Source: DASZTV01 sp035548125
GTDB lineage: Bacteria > Actinomycetota > Actinomycetes > JAFAQI01
Assembly: GCA_035548125.1 (NCBI GenBank)
Contig: DASZTV010000040.1
Location: 52,077-116,076, forward strand
Reading direction: 5' to 3'
DNA: 64,000 bases
Position 1 is the first letter of the stretch. Every line of letters starts with the position of its first letter. The translations under genes were made by a program, and so were the position numbers. Below are positions 43,158 to 50,981 of the stretch, piece after piece. The notes under the pieces were generated by a model that did no database searches, was not told the DNA's origin, and worked only from the letters and a program-made list of their open reading frames with translations.

Positions 43158-44144
43158 GTGGCTAGGGCGGCAGAGCTCGTCGTGCAGCCCGGCCCGGACG
43201 GGGTACGGGATGCCCGCCGCCTTGCCTCGGCAACCCTCGACGGCCGCTCGAACGGCCTCGCCGCCGACGCCGAGCTCGTGGTCACCGAGCTCGTCACGAA
43301 CGCCGTCCTGCACGGCGCGCCACCGGTCCTGGTCCGGATCACGGGACGTCGACACCGGGTGCGCATCGAGGTGAGCGACAGCGCGCTGACGCTCCCACTC
43401 CGGCACCACCGCCGCAGCGAGGGAATGACCGGCCGCGGGCTCGACGTGGTGGAGACGCTCTCGCACGCGTGGGGCGTGCAGTCGGGACCGGAAGGCAAGC
43501 TGGTGTGGGCCGAGCTGGGCCGCCCGCGCCGGCTCTTTCCCTCGCGCAGCGACTACCCCGACGCCGACGCGGCGACGCTGTCAGAGCTCGATCCCGGCGC
43601 GGACGTGCACTATCCGGTTCGTCTCGGCTGGGTGCCGACCGAGCTGCTGCTCGCGGCCAAGGCCCACATCGACAACATCCTGCGGGAGCTGACGCTGATC
43701 CGCGAAGGAGCCGAGACCGGCCTGCCCGCGGAAACGATCGACGTGCTCGCGACGGTGACAGAGGACTTCGCCGAAGCCAGGATCGAGATCAAGCGGCAGG
43801 CACTGGCCGCGGCACGGCGGGGCGACGTCTACACCGACCTGACGCTGAGCCTTCCGCTGACGGCGGCGGACGCCGGCGTCCGCTACCTCGCCGCGCTCGA
43901 CGAGGCGGATCGGCAGGCTCGGTCGGCGCGGCTGCTCACCGTTGCGGCCGCCCCTTCGCACCGGGTGTTCCGGGAGTGGTACGTCCGGTCGCTGTGCGAC
44001 CAGCTGAAGTCAGCGGCGATGGGTGAGGCGCCGCACGAGGCGACGACGTTCGCCTTGGTGCTGGCGCACGAACTCGATCGGATGGCGGCGCGCGTCGCTC
44101 CGTCCGAGGTTTACTACCGCTACCCGGGCGGCACGGAGGCCTGA
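43158..44144 (+). CDS. RsbW-like ATPase regulator with long C-terminal domain
   Basis: This 328-residue protein has an N-terminal GHKL (anti-sigma/RsbW) ATPase of about 125 residues with VVTELVTNAVLHGAPPVLVR (N box) and RGLDVVETLSHAWG (G box). The remaining 200 residues are not a known catalytic domain to me: mostly helices (LLLAAKAHIDNILRELTLIR, AEARIEIKRQALAAARRGDV). It is followed 2 bases later by a SpoIIE-type phosphatase, so the pair forms a partner-switching unit. RsbW-like kinases phosphorylate anti-anti-sigma factors; none is encoded nearby. It starts at GTG. Confidence 0.82.
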   Translation: MARAAELVVQPGPDGVRDARRLASATLDGRSNGLAADAELVVTELVTNAVLHGAPPVLVRITGRRHRVRIEVSDSALTLPLRHHRRSEGMTGRGLDVVETLSHAWGVQSGPEGKLVWAELGRPRRLFPSRSDYPDADAATLSELDPGADVHYPVRLGWVPTELLLAAKAHIDNILRELTLIREGAETGLPAETIDVLATVTEDFAEARIEIKRQALAAARRGDVYTDLTLSLPLTAADAGVRYLAALDEADRQARSARLLTVAAAPSHRVFREWYVRSLCDQLKSAAMGEAPHEATTFALVLAHELDRMAARVAPSEVYYRYPGGTEA

Positions 44145-44146
44145 CG

Positions 44147-45784
44147 ATGAGGCGGAGCCTTGGCTGGCCTGCGGCCACGACCCTCGTTCTCCTGCTTACG
44201 CTCACCGGCTTCAGCACCTGGCTCGTCAAGGGCACGGTGGACCATCAGGAGAATCGGTTGCTCCACGAACGAGCGAACGAGGTGGCGCTCGTCCTCAAGG
44301 AAGCCGTTGAGTCGCTGTCCAGCCAGCTGCACACCGTCGGCGGCGTGCTGCGCGCCACGGATGGCGACCCGAAGGCGTTCGCACGGTCGAGCGCAGCGCT
44401 CGTATCCGCCTCCGACGGCCATGACTCGATCGCACTGCTCCGGCGAACCCCACAGGGGTACCGCGCGGCGCTCGTCAGCGGCGCCGCGATCCGCCGACAG
44501 CAGCTCGTCACCGGGCCCGTCGCCGAGACGCTCGCCGTCGCGAGCGCGACGAACCGGATGGTGGCGACACCGGTCATGGGTGCCGGCCGCGACCGCACTC
44601 TCGGCTTCGCCGTCGGTCCGCCCGCCTCCCCCGAGGGGACGGTCCTCTACCTCCAGCTGACGCTCGGCGCGCTCGGCCCACCGACCGGGGTCGGCACGTC
44701 GCCGTTCAACGAGCTCCACGTCGTGCTCTACGACGCGCGACGCGCGGACCCATCCACCGCCGTCGTTGCGACGACCGATGACCTTCCGCTGCGCGGAGAG
44801 GTGACGTCAGTGCCGGTTGACGCCGGCGCATCGGTGTGGACCCTCCAGGTGAGCCCGGCCCATCCGCTCGTCGGCGGCACCACCGCGCAGGCTCCTTGGA
44901 TCGTGCTCGGCGCCGGCGTGGTGATGGCCTGCCTGATCACGCTCATCGTCGAGAGCGAGACCCGTCGGCGGCGCAACGCGCTCATGCTGTACCGCAACGA
45001 GCGCCAACTAGCAGAGGGGCTGCAACGCAGCCTGCTGCCGGAGCTTCCGGACCTGGCGACACTCGACGTCGCCGCGCGCTACCTGCCGGGCTCCGCCGAT
45101 CAGCAGATCGGCGGCGACTGGTACGACGTCTTCGCGCTCGACGGCGACCGCATCGGGTTTGCCGTCGGCGACGTACTCGGTCACGACATCGAGGCGGCAG
45201 CGCTGATGTCGCGGATCCAGGCGGCGCTGCGGGCATACGCCTTCGTCGGACATCCGCCGGCCGCTGTCCTCGACCATCTCGACAGGCTGTTGATCTCGCT
45301 CGACACCGAGCGTCTCGTCACGGTCTTCTTCGGGATACTCGGACCGGACGACGGCACCGGCCGACGCGAGCTCACGTTCGCGAACGCGGGACATCCGGCG
45401 CCGATGGTCCACGACCGGACCACCGGCGTCTGTGACCTCGACGCTGTCACATCTCTCCTGCTCGGCGTCGTGGGCGGCGAGGTGAGCCGAACGCAGTCGT
45501 CAGTGGTACTGACGCCCGGGGCCACCCTCGTGCTCTACACCGACGGGCTCGTGGAGGTTCCGGGCGAGTCGCTCACTGACCACGTCGAACGCCTCAAGCA
45601 AACGTTGACCGCCAACGCGGGCCGGTGCTCCCCCGAACAGCTGTGCGACCTGTTGCTGGAAGCCACCACGAAGCGGCCGCGGCGCGACGACGTCGCTGTG
45701 CTGGCAGCACGCCTGGTGTCCAGCGACGTCCCGGCGACGCCGCTCCCGCGCCGGGTCCGCCTCATCGCGCTACGCCGCCAGTAG
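44147..45784 (+). CDS. Membrane-bound SpoIIE/PP2C-type serine phosphatase
   Basis: This 545-residue protein has two membrane helices (TTLVLLLTLTGFSTWLVKGT near residue 10 and IVLGAGVVMACLITLIVES near 250). They enclose an extracellular sensor-like segment of about 220 residues. A PP2C domain of RsbU/SpoIIE type follows (about 290-530): RYLPGSADQQIGGDWYDVF, FAVGDVLGHDIEAAALMSRI, FANAGHPAPMVHDR, LVLYTDGLVEVPGE and RPRRDDVAVLAARL, with the metal-binding Asp residues in place. It would dephosphorylate an anti-anti-sigma factor in response to an external signal. It is coupled to the RsbW-like gene. Confidence 0.92.
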   Translation: MRRSLGWPAATTLVLLLTLTGFSTWLVKGTVDHQENRLLHERANEVALVLKEAVESLSSQLHTVGGVLRATDGDPKAFARSSAALVSASDGHDSIALLRRTPQGYRAALVSGAAIRRQQLVTGPVAETLAVASATNRMVATPVMGAGRDRTLGFAVGPPASPEGTVLYLQLTLGALGPPTGVGTSPFNELHVVLYDARRADPSTAVVATTDDLPLRGEVTSVPVDAGASVWTLQVSPAHPLVGGTTAQAPWIVLGAGVVMACLITLIVESETRRRRNALMLYRNERQLAEGLQRSLLPELPDLATLDVAARYLPGSADQQIGGDWYDVFALDGDRIGFAVGDVLGHDIEAAALMSRIQAALRAYAFVGHPPAAVLDHLDRLLISLDTERLVTVFFGILGPDDGTGRRELTFANAGHPAPMVHDRTTGVCDLDAVTSLLLGVVGGEVSRTQSSVVLTPGATLVLYTDGLVEVPGESLTDHVERLKQTLTANAGRCSPEQLCDLLLEATTKRPRRDDVAVLAARLVSSDVPATPLPRRVRLIALRRQ

Positions 45785-45845
45785 GAGCGCCGGTTAGCCC
45801 ACCCAGCAGCGCGTGGGGATGGGTGCGTTAGGTCACACTTTGGGC

Positions 45846-46733
45846 GTGATCACGCTCCGGGTCGCGGCAGCGGCGTTGCTTGCCACCGTGGTCACCCCGG
45901 TGATGACGCCCGCCTCGGCCGCGACACCGTCGGTACGCACCGCGTACTGGTGGCAGCCGGAACCGGTGAGCGGCCTGATTCCCGCGCCGGGCGTTCCCGC
46001 CGCCGGTCTCTACGTCGCGTCGAGCCCGGCCGGCACCCAGGCGATGTCCGCCCTGAGCATCACCACCCCCATCTCGAGCGGTTTGGTCCAGCTGACCCTG
46101 CAGGTGTCTCAACGACAAGTGCTCAACCCGCCCGCGATCAGTGCGTACGCCGCCACGTCGTCGTGGCAGCCGGGCGGTCCTCAGCCCTGGGCGTCGCGGC
46201 CCCGGTACGCGCATGCGCTCGCCCGGGGGGACTACAACCCGGCGCAGACCCGCATGTCCCTGCGGGTCCCGGCGTTCGCTCTCGCGCACGGGATCGTGCT
46301 CGTGCCGTCGGCGGTCAAGGGCGCAACCATCGGGCCGACCTTCGCGATCTCCTTCCAGCGCCCGGTCGCGGCTTCGGTTCGCGCCTCGTCCTCGCCCACC
46401 CCCAACCCGGGGCGGCACTCGAGCTCGCCGCGACCGTCGAGGTCGAACCGGCCGTCCGCCCACCCGGCGTCGAGCAAACCCACCCCGACCCACACCCGCC
46501 ACCACCCGCGGTCTGCGTCGCCGCATCCCCGCCATACCGCGAAGCCGGGTTCGCCGATCCCCTCGCACTCCCCGGGCCGGACGCCCGGGCCGACGCCGAC
46601 CACTCGGACGGCAGCGCCCTCGGGGAGTGGGCACGAAGGGCTCGTCATCGGCATCGCCGCCGCCGCGGCGGCCGTGATCGCTGCGGGCGCAGCACTCACC
46701 GTGCTTCGCCGGCGCGGGGCGCCGCCGGGCTGA
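45846..46733 (+). CDS. Exported protein with Pro/Ser/His-rich stalk and C-terminal anchor
   Basis: This protein of about 295 residues has a signal peptide when started at GTG 45846 (ITLRVAAAALLATVVTPVMT); a GTG at 45813 adds 11 residues. A folded part of about 170 residues (RTAYWWQPEPVSGLIPAPGV ...) is followed by a low-complexity stretch rich in Pro, Ser, Thr, Arg and His, then a membrane helix (GLVIGIAAAAAAVIAAGAAL) and a short basic tail. No LPXTG sortase motif is visible, so it is held by the helix. The low-complexity part looks like a cell-wall-spanning stalk. No family is recognised. It is 42 bases before a large exported protein that it may serve. Confidence 0.72.
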   Translation: MITLRVAAAALLATVVTPVMTPASAATPSVRTAYWWQPEPVSGLIPAPGVPAAGLYVASSPAGTQAMSALSITTPISSGLVQLTLQVSQRQVLNPPAISAYAATSSWQPGGPQPWASRPRYAHALARGDYNPAQTRMSLRVPAFALAHGIVLVPSAVKGATIGPTFAISFQRPVAASVRASSSPTPNPGRHSSSPRPSRSNRPSAHPASSKPTPTHTRHHPRSASPHPRHTAKPGSPIPSHSPGRTPGPTPTTRTAAPSGSGHEGLVIGIAAAAAAVIAAGAALTVLRRRGAPPG

Positions 46734-46775
46734 CGCCGGCAGGACCTCGACCGCCTCCGGCGAACCACCTTCGGT

Positions 46776-49322
46776 ATGACCCGACCCGCGCTGCGGCTGG
46801 CCGTCGTGACCGCCGGCGTGATCACCACCCTCCTGCCCGTCGCGCACGGAGAGGCCGCATCACCCGCCTCGCACCAGACGTCAGTGGCAGCGCCGGTCCC
46901 GACGCGCGCCGCCGCCCGGCACGTCTCCGTGGACGTGTCGAGCTTCGCCACCCAGCCGGTGGTGCTGAGCGGCGCCGACTTCCCGCTCTGGTCGGGCGGC
47001 CCTGAGCTCACCGCCCGACTGCCGCAGGTGCCGAACTACTACGGCGTCGCGAACACCCAGGCAATGCTGCCGGCCGGGCTGCGCAGCGCGTGCTACGAGG
47101 AGCAGCCGAAGCCGGACGTCAACGGCTACGTCGACCGGTTCCACAACGACCACAGCTGCTTCCAGCCCAGCCAGCTGCCGATCCGGACGGTAGGCCGCGG
47201 GGTGCCGGTCGCGAGCCTGCGCGGCTATGCCTGGAACGGTCACCGCTTCGTGCAAATCCCGTTCCAGGTCGACCAGATGTGGACGCACTACCTGTCAAAC
47301 AACGCGTCGGGGTTCGCGGTCTACTCGGGCACCGACGAGTTCCTCACCTACTCCTTCGACCACGAGCCGTTCCTCGACTACAGCAACCGCGCGCTCCCTG
47401 CGGACTGCGACGCCGGTAAGGGAGCCGCGACGCCTGGGTGCGTCCCGCCCGGACCGCACCAGCTGAAGCGGGCCGGCATCGTCTGCCGGGCGACGCCCGC
47501 CACGGGGGTGACGCAGCCGACTCCCGACCCGAACGGTGCCCGGCTCATCAACAGCGACCAGCTGTCGTTCATGGCGCGCGACGCGGGTCCGGCGGCACCG
47601 CCGACCGCCGCCCTCCCGAGGGGCATCGTCTCGGCGAACCAGGTGCTGATCATCGACCCGTCGAGCGGAAAGACCCGCTTCGCCTACGTGATGGAGTCAG
47701 CTCCACGGTCAACGCGGACATCGGGCAGCTCGTGGGCAGTACCCATCCGCTACACCGCACGAAACTCCCCCTACGTCCGCTACACGCCGGACCGCAACGC
47801 CGACACGCTGGTCTACTCGCAGAGCTCGTACGGCGACTACGGCAACGCCCGCTACGGTCCGGTCTGCACCCCCGACGGGCGCGCGGTCATCGGGCAGGGG
47901 TTCCGGTACAACTCTCATCACGACGTGGTACTCGACCCGAAGACCTACGTCCAGCGGCGCACGATCGACAACGCGACGGTCACCACGCCGCGCTACAAGT
48001 TCCGCTTCGACGGCCGCTGGTTGATGGACGACCTGCAGGTCTCGAAGAACGACAAGGGACTCACCCGCGGCAACTACGGCCCGAGCATCGTCGACCGGTT
48101 CAAGGCCCGCGCGTTCCAGCAGTCCCCCGGTGGCAACACCCCGTGCTGCGGCTACGAGGACGAGCAGAACAACTGGGGTGGCTCCTCGATCACGATGGGC
48201 ATCAAGCAAGGCCCGGTTCGGGCCATCCGGGTGACCTGGGGCTCGGACTCCGGGACCAACGTCACACGGACCGACCTCTTCTACGCGTACACGATGGTCC
48301 ACGACTTCGGGGTACGGGTCCATCCGATCCCGCCGCTCGACGGCATCTACTCGCAGTGGGACATGGCGGCGGGCCGCATCACCCGCTACTACAACCCGTA
48401 CAACCCCAAGGGCGTGCCGGTCCAAGGCATCAACCCGGTGCTCTACGGCGACACCACCGCGCACATCGGCCCGGACGGCATCTCGGAGTCCAGCAACGAC
48501 AAGGTCGGGCGCATCGAGAAGGCGCTGACCGGCGGCAAGCCGTTGACGATCGGCAACCCCAACGACAAGACGTGTCACTCCGACGCGTGCATCTTCGACT
48601 CGTTCAACCTCCCCGACGTCACGTTCTCCGGCCTGCTGCCCGAGCTGCTGTCGTGGGAGGAGATGACCGGTCCGGCAGGAACGATGGTCGAGAAGTGGGG
48701 GCTGTCGCAGAACCAGCCGCTGTCACCCGGCGACGCGCAAGGGCTGCTGGTCGCCGAGCCCTACTACGTCGACGACTCGTGCTTCGACGACGGGACCGGT
48801 GCAAACCCCGGCCCCCACGTCGAGCTGCGAAGCGCCGATGAGCCCACCACCTGGGGGTTCGCCGACGTCGACGGCAAGCCGGTCGCCCGGACTCCGGCGC
48901 CGGCACCCGCGGACCGCTTCCACGGCACGGTGCACGCCGGCGGCAAGACCTACCGGGGCAACGCGGTCCACCACAGGCGCTGCTGGAACCACAACCCGGA
49001 CGGCACGCCGTACAACATTCCGGGCACCGTCACGTTCGACCCGTCCAAGCCGTCGCAGGCACCCGACGACGCGCCTGACCGGCACTTCAGCCCGCAGGGC
49101 GACGTGCGCTACCTGCAAGGGGACGTCGCCACGCACGGTCAGCACATGCTGCTGATCGCCGAGAGCGACAACGCCGAGCTCACCACGGCGGTCGACGAGA
49201 TCGACGCCGCCGACAACCAGCTGATCCTTCCGCCGGGCGTCGGCAACGTGGGCGACGAAGCCGCCCGCGCCTACCTGCTTCCGGTCACGACCGCGGTCGT
49301 CACGCCGTTTGGAGTGCTCTAG
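46776..49322 (+). CDS. Large exported protein of unknown function
   Basis: This 848-residue protein has a signal peptide (LRLAVVTAGVITTLLPVAHG). No family is recognised. Long stretches are rich in Tyr, Asp, Asn and Gly with aromatic pairs (YNSHHDVVLDPKTYVQRRTI, NKVGRIEK-like turns), and there are at least fourteen cysteines, several in pairs (TPCCGYEDEQNNWGGSS, KTCHSDACIFDSFN, VDDSCFDDGTG). This suggests a disulfide-stabilised extracellular domain of beta type. Segments such as HRFVQIPFQVDQMW and DNQLILPPGVGNVGDEAARA look conserved in character. No clear catalytic triad or metal site is apparent. It is preceded by the stalk protein and ends convergent with the OsmC gene (4-base overlap). Confidence 0.75.
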   Translation: MTRPALRLAVVTAGVITTLLPVAHGEAASPASHQTSVAAPVPTRAAARHVSVDVSSFATQPVVLSGADFPLWSGGPELTARLPQVPNYYGVANTQAMLPAGLRSACYEEQPKPDVNGYVDRFHNDHSCFQPSQLPIRTVGRGVPVASLRGYAWNGHRFVQIPFQVDQMWTHYLSNNASGFAVYSGTDEFLTYSFDHEPFLDYSNRALPADCDAGKGAATPGCVPPGPHQLKRAGIVCRATPATGVTQPTPDPNGARLINSDQLSFMARDAGPAAPPTAALPRGIVSANQVLIIDPSSGKTRFAYVMESAPRSTRTSGSSWAVPIRYTARNSPYVRYTPDRNADTLVYSQSSYGDYGNARYGPVCTPDGRAVIGQGFRYNSHHDVVLDPKTYVQRRTIDNATVTTPRYKFRFDGRWLMDDLQVSKNDKGLTRGNYGPSIVDRFKARAFQQSPGGNTPCCGYEDEQNNWGGSSITMGIKQGPVRAIRVTWGSDSGTNVTRTDLFYAYTMVHDFGVRVHPIPPLDGIYSQWDMAAGRITRYYNPYNPKGVPVQGINPVLYGDTTAHIGPDGISESSNDKVGRIEKALTGGKPLTIGNPNDKTCHSDACIFDSFNLPDVTFSGLLPELLSWEEMTGPAGTMVEKWGLSQNQPLSPGDAQGLLVAEPYYVDDSCFDDGTGANPGPHVELRSADEPTTWGFADVDGKPVARTPAPAPADRFHGTVHAGGKTYRGNAVHHRRCWNHNPDGTPYNIPGTVTFDPSKPSQAPDDAPDRHFSPQGDVRYLQGDVATHGQHMLLIAESDNAELTTAVDEIDAADNQLILPPGVGNVGDEAARAYLLPVTTAVVTPFGVL

Positions 49323-49819
49323 GTGCGCGCGATCGACAGCTCGGGCGGCGACGCCAGCGTCTGATAGACGACGCAGTAGCGCCGCGTGGTCTCGATCAAC
49401 GCGTCGAGGTCCGCTTCCGAGGCCTCCGACGCCAGCGCGAAGGACAGCCGCACCGCGCGAAACCCGACGGGGGCGTCCCGGTCGATCCCGAGCGTTCCCC
49501 GGAAGTCCAGATCGCCCTCGGCGGTCACCGTCCCGGTGACCTCGATGCCACGGCTGGTCGCAACCGCACGAAGCGTGACACCCGCACAGGCGACCAACGC
49601 CTGCAGCAGCATGTCCCCCGAGCAGGCAAGACTGCCGTCGCCTCCGGTCGCCGGGTGCAGTCCCGCGGCGACGAGTGCCTGCCCGGTCTGCACCGAGCAG
49701 GCGACGTCGCCCGCCGCCAGCGACCCCGACGCCTGCAGCGTCACCGCGGCGGCGCCGGGGTCCGAGCGGTAGCGCTCCTTCAGCGGCTGCTGGGCGGCCC
49801 GGAGCACTGTTGCGTCCAT
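49319..49819 (-). CDS. OsmC family protein
   Basis: This 166-residue protein has the two cysteine blocks of OsmC/Ohr proteins: GDGSLACSGDMLLQALVACA with the first reactive Cys region, and IETTRRYCVVYQTLASP with the second. OsmC-type enzymes reduce organic hydroperoxides through two active-site cysteines. The spacing of the blocks fits the YhfA/OsmC subgroup rather than Ohr. It lies 4 bases after the DUF4242 gene and is probably co-transcribed with it under the divergent TetR regulator. Confidence 0.88.
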   Translation of the reverse strand: MDATVLRAAQQPLKERYRSDPGAAAVTLQASGSLAAGDVACSVQTGQALVAAGLHPATGGDGSLACSGDMLLQALVACAGVTLRAVATSRGIEVTGTVTAEGDLDFRGTLGIDRDAPVGFRAVRLSFALASEASEADLDALIETTRRYCVVYQTLASPPELSIART

Positions 49820-49823
49820 CCGG

Positions 49824-50096
49824 TCAGTCGCCCGTCGAGGGATCGATGACCGCCGAGATCTGGCTCACGCTGTCCGCCGGGAACCCGCCGCAGCGGGCGT
49901 GCTCGAAGATGATGTCCGGGTCGGGCGCGTGGTAGACGCAGTAGATCTTGTCGTCGGTCACGTAGCTGTGCAGCCAGTGGATGTCCGGCCCGAGGTCGGC
50001 GAGGACCTGGTTGGACTTCTGGCTGATTCCCTGGAGCTCTTCGCTCGACAGCTGGCCGGCGCCCGGCAGCGTGCGCTCGATCACGAACTTAGGCAT
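49824..50096 (-). CDS. DUF4242 family small protein
   Basis: This 90-residue protein starts at ATG 50096 with a strong GGAGGGG site 4 bases upstream; an ATG four codons earlier is not preferred. It has a ferredoxin-like fold pattern: KFVIERTLPGAGQLSSEELQ, IHWLHSYVTDDKIYCVYHAP and IIFEHARCGGFPADSVSQIS. The conserved His/Cys positions of the family (SCO4226-like, described as nickel-binding) are present. It is the first gene of an operon with osmC and faces the TetR gene across the triple operator, so it is very probably controlled by that repressor. The exact function is not established. Confidence 0.87.
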   Translation of the reverse strand: MPKFVIERTLPGAGQLSSEELQGISQKSNQVLADLGPDIHWLHSYVTDDKIYCVYHAPDPDIIFEHARCGGFPADSVSQISAVIDPSTGD

Positions 50097-50133
50097 GTAC
50101 CCCTCCACTTTGTGTCGGCCGGCCTGTGTTAGC

Positions 50134-50192
50134 GTACCGACGGTACGTCACTCACATTCCGACGGTACGTAGTAGTACATACCGTCGGTATG
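50134..50192. promoter_or_regulatory. Three TetR-type operators between DUF4242 and tetR
   Basis: Three copies of a TACCG-(A/T)-CGGTA dyad lie at 50134-50146 (GTACCGACGGTAC, perfect), 50156-50168 (ATTCCGACGGTAC, one imperfect arm) and 50178-50192 (CATACCGTCGGTATG, perfect 15-mer). The centres are 22 and 23 bases apart, about two helical turns. The third copy includes the ATG at 50190. They sit in the divergent gap and would control both directions. Confidence 0.75.
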
Positions 50193-50852
50193 CAGGTCAA
50201 GCGAATCGCGAAAGAACCTCGAAAGATGGCGATGGCGATGGCAGCCAAGCGCGCGGCGCAGGCGGCGGAGACCCGCGACGCGCTGATCGCCGCCGCCCGC
50301 GAGCTGTTCGGCCGGCAGGGCTACCCCGCCACCTCGACCGAGGAGATCGTCGACCGCGCCGGCGTGACCAAGGGCGCGCTCTACCACCACTTCTCCGACA
50401 AGGAAGGCCTGTTCCGCGCCGTCTTCGAACAAGTCCAGCGCGAGGTCTCCGACGCCGCAGTCGCGAAGTTCAACCAGCGCGACTCCTGGGCCGCGCTGAT
50501 CGACGGCTGCCGGCTGTGGGTCGAGGCCCACGACGACCCGGCGGTCCGGCAGATCGTGCTGATCGACGCGCGCGGCGTGCTCGGCTGGGAGACCGCGCGA
50601 GAGATCGAGACGCGGTTCAGCACCGTCGCGCTGCGGGGCGCGCTCCGCAAGGCGATGAACGCCGGCGTCATCACGCGCCAGCCGTTACGGCCGCTGGCGG
50701 TGATGCTGACCGGCGCGCTGAGCGAAGCCTGCCTGTACGTCGCGGCCGCCGCCGACCCCGCGCAAGCCCGCACCGAGGTGGCTGCGTTGGTCCGTGCGTT
50801 GCTCGCGGGCATCCGCGCCGAACCCGCCGCTCACGAACAGCGCGGCGCCTGA
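50190..50852 (+). CDS. TetR family transcriptional regulator
   Basis: This regulator of up to 220 residues has a typical N-terminal HTH (TRDALIAAARELFGRQGYPA, then STEEIVDRAGVTKGALYHHF) and a C-terminal ligand/dimer domain (ALIDGCRLWVEAHDDPAVRQ). The ATG at 50190 is inside the third operator copy, so either the message is leaderless or the true start is the ATG at 50226, which has only a weak GAAAG before it. It is divergent from DUF4242-osmC and probably represses both directions. The inducer is unknown; OsmC suggests an oxidant, organic peroxide or quinone (inference). Confidence 0.9.
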   Translation: MQVKRIAKEPRKMAMAMAAKRAAQAAETRDALIAAARELFGRQGYPATSTEEIVDRAGVTKGALYHHFSDKEGLFRAVFEQVQREVSDAAVAKFNQRDSWAALIDGCRLWVEAHDDPAVRQIVLIDARGVLGWETAREIETRFSTVALRGALRKAMNAGVITRQPLRPLAVMLTGALSEACLYVAAAADPAQARTEVAALVRALLAGIRAEPAAHEQRGA

Positions 50853-50981
50853 GCCACCCTCCGTAGCGGGCGTCGGGCTCGCCCCGGTTGGGCGGCATTT
50901 GTCATCGGCTATCGGAGTGATCTTCCGCGGCCGAGTCCGACTTGCCCGTATCCGCGATCTTCGGCCGTCGATAGATCGTTC

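Noticed and set aside
46390..46620. Tandem DNA repeat in the Pro/Ser/His-rich region
   Set aside because: It is low complexity at the protein level, but no repeat unit recurs in the DNA.
50853..50981. A possible gene or regulatory element in the 129-base gap before the phosphodiester glycosidase
   Set aside because: No ORF with a ribosome site and no repeat or dyad of note was found.
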